9,016 bases of DNA from an uncultured beta proteobacterium. Its GTDB lineage: Bacteria; Pseudomonadota; Gammaproteobacteria; Burkholderiales; Burkholderiaceae_C. The DNA lies in NCBI GenBank assembly GCA_903834645.1, contig CAILKA010000682.1, positions 1 through 9,016 of the forward strand, given 5' to 3'. The notes beneath the pieces are model-generated. The model was not told the origin of the DNA. It did no database searches and saw only the letters and a list, made by a program, of their open reading frames with translations. The translations under genes and the position numbers were made by a program. This document shows, one piece after another, positions 1 through 5,564 of this stretch (within the stretch, counting starts at the first letter, position 1; each line of letters starts with the position of its first letter).

Positions 1-5
1 CGCCC

Positions 6-527
6 TCAGACGGCGAACTTGCGAGCCAGCCCTTCAGGGCGGAGCCCGTCGTACTCCTCGAAGGGTTGGTGGATCCAGGGGCTCGTGGGCAGCATCTCGA
101 CGTAGTAATCGGGTGTGTAGGTGGAGACGCCCTTGGCCCAGATCACGGCCGAACGCAATTCCCGGATGGCGGGCATGCCTCGGAGCCGGTCGACCACGGC
201 CCGCAGCGTGACGCCCGAATCGGCCAGGTCATCGACGAGCAGGACGCGACCGGCCAGTTCACCCTTGGGCATCGTGATGTACTTGGCCAGATCCAGGCGA
301 CCCTGGATCGTGCCGGCATCGGCGCGGTAGGAGCTGGTGGACATGATTGCCAGGGGCTTGTCGAAAACGCGCGAGAGCACGTCGCCAGGCCGCATGCCGC
401 CGCGGGCCAGACACAGAATCTGATCAAACTCCCAACCCGAGGCCGCGACCTTCAGCGCCAGGCGCTCGATCAGGAGGTGGTACTCGTCCCAGGAGACATA
501 GAGGTGCTTGCCGTCGTCGGTGAGCAT
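6..527 (-). CDS. Gpt-like purine phosphoribosyltransferase
   Basis: A 173-residue type I phosphoribosyltransferase, expected to join a purine base to PRPP, releasing pyrophosphate, in the cytosol. The PRPP-binding motif is VLLVDDLADSGVTL at residues 95-108, with the acidic pair D99-D100 and D103. The pyrophosphate loop is ARGGMRPGD at 41-49. By eye the layout follows E. coli Gpt (XGPRT, 152 residues): an SSYRAD stretch at 65-70, an AK pair at 131-132 where Gpt has its base-recognising lysine, and WIHQPFE at 151-157 where Gpt has WIEQPW. This favours a 6-oxopurine substrate, but which one (hypoxanthine, guanine, xanthine) cannot be read from sequence. The ATG at 525-527 is chosen because a GAAAGG ribosome site lies 6 bases upstream; the frame stays open to 782 only by running through purA. 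It follows the purA stop by 10 bases, so co-transcription is likely. The family assignment is firm; the substrate is inference. Confidence 0.88.
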   Translation of the reverse strand: MLTDDGKHLYVSWDEYHLLIERLALKVAASGWEFDQILCLARGGMRPGDVLSRVFDKPLAIMSTSSYRADAGTIQGRLDLAKYITMPKGELAGRVLLVDDLADSGVTLRAVVDRLRGMPAIRELRSAVIWAKGVSTYTPDYYVEMLPTSPWIHQPFEEYDGLRPEGLARKFAV

Positions 528-533
528 ATCGGG

Positions 534-539
534 CCTTTC
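534..539 (-). promoter_or_regulatory. Ribosome binding site of the phosphoribosyltransferase
   Basis: Minus-strand GAAAGG lies 6 bases before the ATG at 525-527 and overlaps the purA stop codon (538-540). It selects this start over the longer open frame that reaches back into purA, and it suggests reinitiation or coupling after purA. Confidence 0.6.
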
Positions 540-1878
540 AGGTCTGGAAGGGGTGGCGCAGCACGATGGTGTGCTCGCGGTCGGGGCCGGTGGACACCAT
601 GTCGATGGGCACGCCGATGACGGCCTGCACGCACTCGAGGTAGCGCCTGGCATTCGCGGGCAGCTGCTCCCAGCGGGTGAGGCCGGCCGTGCTGTCGCTC
701 CACCCGTCGAATCGCTCGTAGATCGGCCGGCAGGCCGCGATCTCGTCAGCGTCCAGCGGCAGGATGTCGAGCCTGCGGCCATCGAGCTCGTAGCCCGTGC
801 ACACGAGGATCTCGGACAGGCCGTCCAGCACGTCGAGCTTGGTGATGCACAGCCCGGAGATGCCGTTGATGATCATCGAGCGCTTGAGCGCCGCAGCATC
901 GAGCCAGCCGCAGCGACGCGCGCGCCCGGTCACCGTGCCACGCTCCTGGCCGACGGTCGACAGATGGTGGCCCACGGTGCCAGGCACGTCGATGGGCAGC
1001 TCCGTCGGGAAGGGCCCGCCCCCCACGCGCGTAGTGTAGGCCTTCGTGATGCCGAGCACGTGGTGCAGCATCTGCGGCCCCACGCCCGAGCCGGCTGCGG
1101 CGTTGCCTGCCACGCAGTTGCTGGAGGTCACATAGGGGTAGGTGCCATGGTCGATGTCGAGCAGCGTGCCCTGCGCACCCTCGAACAGGAGGTTGTCGCC
1201 ACGCAGGTGGCTGCGGTGAAGCGCGTGTCCGACATCGGCCAGCATCGGCCGCAATTGCTCAGCCGCAGCCATCGATGCCTCGAAGATCGGATCGAAGGCA
1301 AGGGTGCGGGACTTCAGATAGCCGCCGAGTGCGAAGTTGTGCAGCTCCAGCAGTTCGCGAAGCCGGGCCGCGAAGCGCTCGGGGTGCTTGAGGTCCTGCG
1401 CGCGCAGAGCCCGCCGCGCCACCTTGTCCTCGTAGGCCGGGCCGATGCCCTTGCCGGTCGTGCCGATCTTGCCGCTGCCGCTGCTCTCGCGCAGTGCTTC
1501 GCGCGCACGGTCCACCTCCACATGGAAGGGCAGGATCAGGGGGCAGGACTCGCTGATGTAGAGCCGCGAACGCACGTCCACGCCTATGCCTTCCAGCCGC
1601 GTGATCTCCCCCAGGAGGTGAGCGGGATCGACGACGACGCCATTGCCGATGTAGCAGGCCACCTCCGGGCGCATGACACCGGAGGGGACCAGTTGCAGCG
1701 CAGTCTTGCGCCCTCCGATCACGAGCGTGTGCCCGGCGTTGTGACCTCCCTGGAAGCGCACGACGCCCTGCGCATGGTCGGTCAGCCAGTCGACGACCTT
1801 GCCCTTCCCTTCGTCGCCCCATTGGGTGCCAACGACGACGACGTTGCGGCCGGGCCGCGCGGGTGTGGATGCTGTCAT
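538..1878 (-). CDS. purA: Adenylosuccinate synthetase
   Basis: Catalyses IMP + aspartate + GTP to adenylosuccinate + GDP + Pi, the first committed step from IMP to AMP, in the cytosol as a homodimer. The 446 residues are close to the usual size of about 430; the first 10 or so form a short extension. Visible motifs: GTQWGDEGKGK at 17-27 (catalytic Asp22), HNAGHT at 46-51 (His50, the partner of E. coli His41), the IMP loop GTTGKGIGPAYEDK at 139-152, FEGAQGTLLDIDHGTYPYVTSSN from 232, and the guanine-binding TKLDVLDG at 346-353 and STGPDR at 429-434. The aspartate loop reads GTVTGR (314-319) where E. coli has GATTGR. The ATG overlaps the hisZ stop as ATGA, so translational coupling is likely; no good Shine-Dalgarno sequence is visible. 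As in E. coli, it sits downstream of hflC and yjeT. Confidence 0.98.
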   Translation of the reverse strand: MTASTPARPGRNVVVVGTQWGDEGKGKVVDWLTDHAQGVVRFQGGHNAGHTLVIGGRKTALQLVPSGVMRPEVACYIGNGVVVDPAHLLGEITRLEGIGVDVRSRLYISESCPLILPFHVEVDRAREALRESSGSGKIGTTGKGIGPAYEDKVARRALRAQDLKHPERFAARLRELLELHNFALGGYLKSRTLAFDPIFEASMAAAEQLRPMLADVGHALHRSHLRGDNLLFEGAQGTLLDIDHGTYPYVTSSNCVAGNAAAGSGVGPQMLHHVLGITKAYTTRVGGGPFPTELPIDVPGTVGHHLSTVGQERGTVTGRARRCGWLDAAALKRSMIINGISGLCITKLDVLDGLSEILVCTGYELDGRRLDILPLDADEIAACRPIYERFDGWSDSTAGLTRWEQLPANARRYLECVQAVIGVPIDMVSTGPDREHTIVLRHPFQT

Positions 1879-3083
1879 GAGGGAGTGTCCATCGTGGCAA
1901 GGCAGGCGAGCCTGGGGTCGATTGCGCGCACCACCCAGCGATCACCGACCCGCACCAGTTCGCGATCAAATTCATGCGAGGCCGAATCGTGGGGCGCTCC
2001 AGGCAGCGCATACACCACGATTTCGCCGCGCTCGCGCAGGATGCGGACCGCCTCGCGCAGGCTGGGCTCCTCGCCCCACGGGGCATGGATCGCCAGCGCC
2101 GCAGGCCGGTCGGGCGCGTGCGCAGCCAGCGCCAGGACGTCCAGGCTGAAGCCGACCGCAGGGCGGTTGCGCCCGAACACGGCGCCCACCTCGTCGTAGC
2201 GCCCGCCACGGGCCAGTACATCCGGAAAGCCCGAGCCATACACCGCAAAACGCGGGCCGCTGTAGTAAGCGTAGCCGCCCATGTCAGCCAGATCGAAACC
2301 CACCCGCAGGCTCTCGCCGAAGGCTCGCTGCAGATGGGTGGCCAGCCAGTCCAAATCGTCCAGAGCCTGACGGACGAGGGGCCGTTGCGGCAGGCGCTCG
2401 CGCGCACGCCCGAGCACCTCGCGTCCGCCGTACAACTGCAGCATGGCCACCAGGCCCTGCCCCGCCTCGTCTGGCAGATCCCTGGCCAGAGCCTGCACAC
2501 GCGGAGCGTCCTTGGCCGCCAGGGCCTGCGCAACCTGCTGCAGCGCCGAGGCGTCCAGCACCACGCCGGCCAGCACCGCTCGCAGGATGCGGGCATCGGC
2601 GAGATCGACCACCAGCCCGCCAGCTCCCGAGGCGGCCACGCCCTCGACTGCCAGCTGCTGGACCTCGAGGTCGGCCTCCAGCCCCGCATGCCCGAACACC
2701 TCGGCACCGAACTGCAACAGCTCGCGCCTGGCGGAGGGCCCGACTGGGCGGGCGTGCAGCACGCTGCCGCAATAGCACAGCCTCACCACCCCCTCGCGGT
2801 TGAGCAGATGGGCATCGATGCGCGCAGCCTGTGGCGTGATGTCGGCCCGGACACCGAGCTGCCTGCCGCTGATCTGGTCAACCAGCTTGAAAGTCTTGAG
2901 GTCGAGTTCCCCCGCGGTGCCGGACAGGAGCGAGTCGACGTGCTCGACCAGCGGTGGAAGGACGAGCTCGAACCCTTGGGCAGTGGCCAGATCGAGCAGC
3001 CGACGCCTGAGGAGTTCGACCCGCCTCGCCTCGGCAGGCAGGACGTCTGCAACATGCTCCGGTAGGAGCCAGGCTCGGGACAT
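1875..3083 (-). CDS. hisZ: ATP phosphoribosyltransferase regulatory subunit
   Basis: HisZ is a catalytically inactive paralogue of histidyl-tRNA synthetase. It assembles with the short form of HisG and is needed for activity and histidine feedback of the first histidine-biosynthesis step (ATP + PRPP). The 402 residues show a class II synthetase-like fold: motif 1 region around 40-65 (LPPLVEHVDSLL), RADITPQAARI at 79-89, the HisZ-type motif 2 region SARRELLQFGAEVFG at 117-131, YYSGPRFAVYG at 273-283, and ARGGRYDEVGAVFG with GFSLDVLAL in 291-319. The end (about 328-395) looks like a reduced remnant of the anticodon-binding domain. HisS is distinguished by longer motifs and a full C-terminal domain. 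The ATG at 3081-3083 gives the usual N-terminus (MSRAWLLPEHVADVLP). An in-frame ATG at 3113 would add ten residues but overlaps a possible -10 box, and neither start has a good ribosome site. The gene overlaps purA by 4 bases. Its presence predicts a short-form hisG elsewhere in the genome. Confidence 0.95.
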   Translation of the reverse strand: MSRAWLLPEHVADVLPAEARRVELLRRRLLDLATAQGFELVLPPLVEHVDSLLSGTAGELDLKTFKLVDQISGRQLGVRADITPQAARIDAHLLNREGVVRLCYCGSVLHARPVGPSARRELLQFGAEVFGHAGLEADLEVQQLAVEGVAASGAGGLVVDLADARILRAVLAGVVLDASALQQVAQALAAKDAPRVQALARDLPDEAGQGLVAMLQLYGGREVLGRARERLPQRPLVRQALDDLDWLATHLQRAFGESLRVGFDLADMGGYAYYSGPRFAVYGSGFPDVLARGGRYDEVGAVFGRNRPAVGFSLDVLALAAHAPDRPAALAIHAPWGEEPSLREAVRILRERGEIVVYALPGAPHDSASHEFDRELVRVGDRWVVRAIDPRLACLATMDTPS

Positions 3084-3111
3084 GGGCAACAGCGGCCGCT
3101 TTGAAAACCGC

Positions 3112-3140
3112 ATTGTACCGGCCCTGCCCCAGGCTGCGAC
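3112..3140 (-). promoter_or_regulatory. Possible promoter before hisZ
   Basis: Minus-strand TACAAT (3112-3117) is a 5 of 6 match to the -10 consensus. Seventeen bases upstream, GTCGCA (3135-3140) matches only 3 of 6 positions of the -35 consensus. Initiation near 3105 would give a leader of about 22 bases to the ATG at 3083. The -10 box is convincing for such GC-rich DNA, but the -35 box is poor, so this is tentative. Confidence 0.3.
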
Positions 3141-3166
3141 CGTGTCGCTGCGCCCCTCGAGCGCAG
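3136..3166 (-). other. Two adjacent small hairpins between the DUF2065 gene and hisZ
   Basis: Within the 98-base gap 3084-3181 are two short inverted repeats. CTGCGC at 3148-3153 pairs with GCGCAG at 3161-3166 (7-base loop), and GCGAC at 3136-3140 pairs with GTCGC at 3144-3148 (3-base loop). They share base 3148, so they cannot both form in full. Neither is followed by a T run on the minus strand, so an intrinsic terminator is not supported. Apart from these and the possible promoter I see nothing in the gap. Confidence 0.3.
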
Positions 3167-3181
3167 AAGGATTGCGCACCC

Positions 3182-3370
3182 TCAGGAGCGCAGGAACAGG
3201 AGCAGCAACACGCCCGCCAGCACGCTGGCCAGCCCGATGAAGCGGAGCTGGCCGTCGCTCATCTGAAGGGCTGACTCGAACACCCTTCGCCACAAGGCCG
3301 GTCTGACAAAGGGCAGCAGCCCCTCGAGGATCAACATCAGGGCCAGAGCCCCGAGCAACCAGTCAACCAC
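3182..3370 (-). CDS. DUF2065 (YjeT-like) small inner-membrane protein
   Basis: A 62-residue protein of the DUF2065 family, for which I know of no established biochemical role. Two hydrophobic helices are visible, about residues 3-22 (DWLLGALALMLILEGLLPF) and 43-60 (RFIGLASVLAGVLLLLFL). Between them is the family-typical basic and polar loop with RPALWRR and a SDGQLRF turn. The pattern and length match E. coli YjeT (65 residues), which also lies between hflC and purA. The start is taken as GTG at 3368-3370, ten bases after the hflC stop, which gives the usual length. An ATG at 3415 would overlap hflC by 35 bases and add 15 residues that do not look like the family. No strong ribosome site precedes the GTG, so translation may be coupled to hflC. 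The neighbourhood suggests a link to the HflKC membrane complex, which is inference only. Confidence 0.82.
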   Translation of the reverse strand: MVDWLLGALALMLILEGLLPFVRPALWRRVFESALQMSDGQLRFIGLASVLAGVLLLLFLRS

Positions 3371-3380
3371 CCGCCAGCAC

Positions 3381-4295
3381 TCACTTGCGAGGTGCAGCGG
3401 CCGCAGGCGCGCCACCCGCGCCGGCGCCGCCGCCGCCGCCTCGCATGGCCCGGAAGAAGTCGATATTCGGGTCCACGACCATCATGTCGGAGCGGTTGCG
3501 AAAGCTCGCACGGTAGGCTTCGAGGCTGCGGTAGAACTGGGCAAACTGAGGGTCGCGCCCGAACGCATCGGCATACAGCGCCGAGGCCTTCGCATCGCCC
3601 TGGCCCTTGATCTTCTGGGCATCTCGGTAGGCCTCGGCAATGATGACCTCGCGCTGGCGATCGGCATCAGCGCGGATCTTCTCGCCCTCCGCCGCGCCCT
3701 GCGAGCGCAGCTCGTTGGCCACCTGCTTGCGCTCGGACTCCATGCGGCGGTAGACGGCGTCCGTGATGTCGGCCACGAAGTCCACACGCTTGATGCGCAC
3801 GTCCACGATTTCGATGCCGAAGCCCTTGGCCTCGTCGGCCAGGCGGTTGCGCACATCCATCATGACCTTGTCACGCTCGGTGGCCAGGACGCCCCGGACC
3901 GTGCGCCGCGTCACTTCCTCGTTGAACGCCGCCTGCACCACGGGGCTCAGGCGACTTTCCAGGTTGCGAAAGTCCACGCCGTTGTTGCGGATGAACTGAC
4001 GGGGCTCGTTGATGCGCCACTTGACCAGCCAGTCGATGACGAGGCTCTTCTTTTCAGCCGTGAAGATCGGCCTCGTCTCCGGGCTGTCGAGCGTCTGGAT
4101 GCGCTTGTCGAGAAAGACGACGTTCTGCAGCGGCGGCGGCAGCTTCACGTTCAGGCCAGGCTCGGTCACCACTTCCCTGATCTCGCCCAGGGAATAGATC
4201 ACCGCCACCTGCCGCTGATCCACCACGAAGAGCATCGAACTCAGGAGCAGGAGCACGCCCAGCAGGCCGCCAGCGATCAATCCGATTCGGTTCAT
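3381..4295 (-). CDS. hflC: FtsH protease modulator HflC
   Basis: HflC pairs with HflK in a large inner-membrane SPFH assembly that surrounds FtsH and limits its access to membrane substrates. The 304-residue protein has an N-terminal membrane anchor (about 5-24). A periplasmic SPFH/prohibitin domain follows (about 25-185), with VVDQRQVAVIYSLGEI near its start and EPGLNVKLPP at 45-54. A charged coiled coil rich in Ala, Glu, Arg and Lys spans about 185-245 (SERKQVANELRSQGAAEGEK). Then comes the conserved FYRSLEAYRASF at 254-265 and a low-complexity Gly/Ala tail at 286-302. The start is the second of two in-frame ATGs. GAGGAGG lies only one base before the ATG at 4301 but seven bases before the one at 4295, a proper spacing, so MNRIG is preferred over MGMNRIG. 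It begins 12 bases after the hflK stop, which overlaps the ribosome site. Confidence 0.96.
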   Translation of the reverse strand: MNRIGLIAGGLLGVLLLLSSMLFVVDQRQVAVIYSLGEIREVVTEPGLNVKLPPPLQNVVFLDKRIQTLDSPETRPIFTAEKKSLVIDWLVKWRINEPRQFIRNNGVDFRNLESRLSPVVQAAFNEEVTRRTVRGVLATERDKVMMDVRNRLADEAKGFGIEIVDVRIKRVDFVADITDAVYRRMESERKQVANELRSQGAAEGEKIRADADRQREVIIAEAYRDAQKIKGQGDAKASALYADAFGRDPQFAQFYRSLEAYRASFRNRSDMMVVDPNIDFFRAMRGGGGGAGAGGAPAAAAPRK

Positions 4296-4302
4296 TCCCA
4301 TG

Positions 4303-4309
4303 CCTCCTC
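4303..4309 (-). promoter_or_regulatory. Strong ribosome binding site of hflC
   Basis: Minus-strand GAGGAGG, the best Shine-Dalgarno match in the window. It overlaps the hflK stop codon (4308-4310). The gap to the ATG at 4293-4295 is seven bases and to the ATG at 4299-4301 one base, which decides for the inner start. The overlap with the hflK stop suggests coupled, balanced synthesis of the two partner proteins. Confidence 0.7.
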
Positions 4310-5549
4310 AACGGCCTTCGCGGTCACGGCTGCGCGAGGCGTCGCGCGTGCGCGGATCGGCGACGGCCGGCGTCGCCGCCTGCGATGGTGTCGGAATGTC
4401 GACACCGGCGGGAGCCGTGCCAGCGGCCACACCAGGAGCTGGGGCACCCGGCTGCAGCAGCTTGTCCAGCGGCAGGTACAGCAGGCTCGAGCCTGAGCGG
4501 CTGTCGAGGTAGACCTTGCTCACGTTGCTGAAGACCTGCTGCATCGTCTCGATGTAGAGGCGGTCGCGCGTCACGGCAGGCGCCTTCTGGTACTCGCCGA
4601 GCACGGAGCGAAAGCGCTGCGCATCACCTTCGGCCTGCGCGACCACGCGGGAGCGGTAGCCTTCCGCCTCCTCGTTCAGGCGCGCCGCCGTGCCACGCGC
4701 CTTCGGGATGACATCGCTTGCGTAGGCCTGCCCTTCGTTCTTGAAGCGGTCACGGTCGGCCCCGGCCTTCACGGCGTCGTTGAAGGCGGCCTGGACCTGC
4801 TCTGGAACCTGCACGTTCTGAACGTTCACATTGGCCACGAGGATGCCGGCGTTCAGACGATCGAGCTGGCCCTGCAGAGACTTCATCAAGTCCACCGCGA
4901 TGGCGTCACGCTGCTCATAGAGCACCTGGTCGACGTTGCTGCGCCCGACAATCTCACGCACGGCAGACTCGGAGGCCTGGACCACAGCCTCGCCAGGGCT
5001 GCGGTTCTCGAACAGGAACGCACGGGCATCCTTGAGCCGGTATTGCACGGTGAAGCGGATATCCACGATGTTCTCGTCCTGCGTGAGCATCGACGAGTTG
5101 CGCAAGCCCGTGGTGGGCACCACGGTGTCGGTACCAACTTGAACCGAGCGCAGCTGGGTGACCGACACCGTCTCGTGGGCCTGGAAGGGGTAAGGCAGGC
5201 GCCACTGGATGCCTGCATCGGAGGTATGGCTGAACTTGCCGAACGAAGTGACGACCGCCTGCTGGCCTTCCTGGACGATGAAGACACCGCTGCCCAGCCA
5301 CACGAGCAGCACGACGCCGCCGACCACCCCCACACCGATCCCCGCGCTCCTGGCATCGGCCCGAAACGGCGGCTCGCCTCCCGGCCCGGATCCGCCGGGA
5401 CCGCCTGCGTCCCCGCCTCCACGCGGGCGAGCGCCGCCCTTGCCGCCAAACAGCCCCGAGAGCTTGCGGTTGAAGTCGCGCCACAGTTCGTCCAGGTCAG
5501 GCGGACCATCCGGGCGCTGGTTGTAGATGAGGGAGATGAGCTTCTTCAT
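4308..5549 (-). CDS. hflK: FtsH protease modulator HflK
   Basis: Partner of HflC in the SPFH complex that regulates the FtsH protease at the inner membrane. The 413 residues run as follows: a cytoplasmic head (1-68) with PPDLDELWRDFNRKLSGLFG at 16-35 and then a Gly/Pro-rich stretch at 36-60; one membrane helix at about 69-91; and the SPFH domain from about 92, with VQEGQQAVVTSFGKF, LPYPFQAHE at 118-126 and TQDENIVDIRFTVQYRL at 156-172. A coiled coil covers about 250-320 (ARLNEEAEGYRSRVVAQAEGDAQRF at 289-313). The conserved RDRLYIETMQQVFSN lies at 328-342, then LLYLPLDKLL, then a Pro/Ala-rich and finally Arg-rich tail (368-413) expected to vary. The ATG at 5547-5549 gives the standard MKKLISL-type start, 15 bases after the hflX stop; its ribosome site is weak. 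Confidence 0.97.
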   Translation of the reverse strand: MKKLISLIYNQRPDGPPDLDELWRDFNRKLSGLFGGKGGARPRGGGDAGGPGGSGPGGEPPFRADARSAGIGVGVVGGVVLLVWLGSGVFIVQEGQQAVVTSFGKFSHTSDAGIQWRLPYPFQAHETVSVTQLRSVQVGTDTVVPTTGLRNSSMLTQDENIVDIRFTVQYRLKDARAFLFENRSPGEAVVQASESAVREIVGRSNVDQVLYEQRDAIAVDLMKSLQGQLDRLNAGILVANVNVQNVQVPEQVQAAFNDAVKAGADRDRFKNEGQAYASDVIPKARGTAARLNEEAEGYRSRVVAQAEGDAQRFRSVLGEYQKAPAVTRDRLYIETMQQVFSNVSKVYLDSRSGSSLLYLPLDKLLQPGAPAPGVAAGTAPAGVDIPTPSQAATPAVADPRTRDASRSRDREGR

Positions 5550-5564
5550 GCGTCGGGAGCCTGC

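Noticed and set aside
528..782. Extension of the phosphoribosyltransferase to 782
   Set aside because: It would run through the end of purA with a Ser/Pro/Ala-rich shadow sequence, and a ribosome site marks the start at 527.
508..2199. Long plus-strand open frame of 563 codons opposite purA and hisZ
   Set aside because: It lies antisense to two clearly recognised genes, resembles no family I know, and has the composition expected of a GC-rich shadow frame.
1259..2707. Minus-strand open frame of 482 codons crossing hisZ and purA in another frame
   Set aside because: Rich in Arg, Ala, Trp and Cys without domain pattern; it is the alternative-frame reading of two well-supported genes.
1974..3065. 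Plus-strand open frame of 363 codons opposite hisZ
   Set aside because: Antisense shadow of hisZ, with no recognisable domain and no ribosome site considered convincing.
3084..3293. Extension of hisZ upstream to 3293
   Set aside because: The extra 70 residues are not HisZ-like and overlap the DUF2065 gene; the standard N-terminus begins at 3083.
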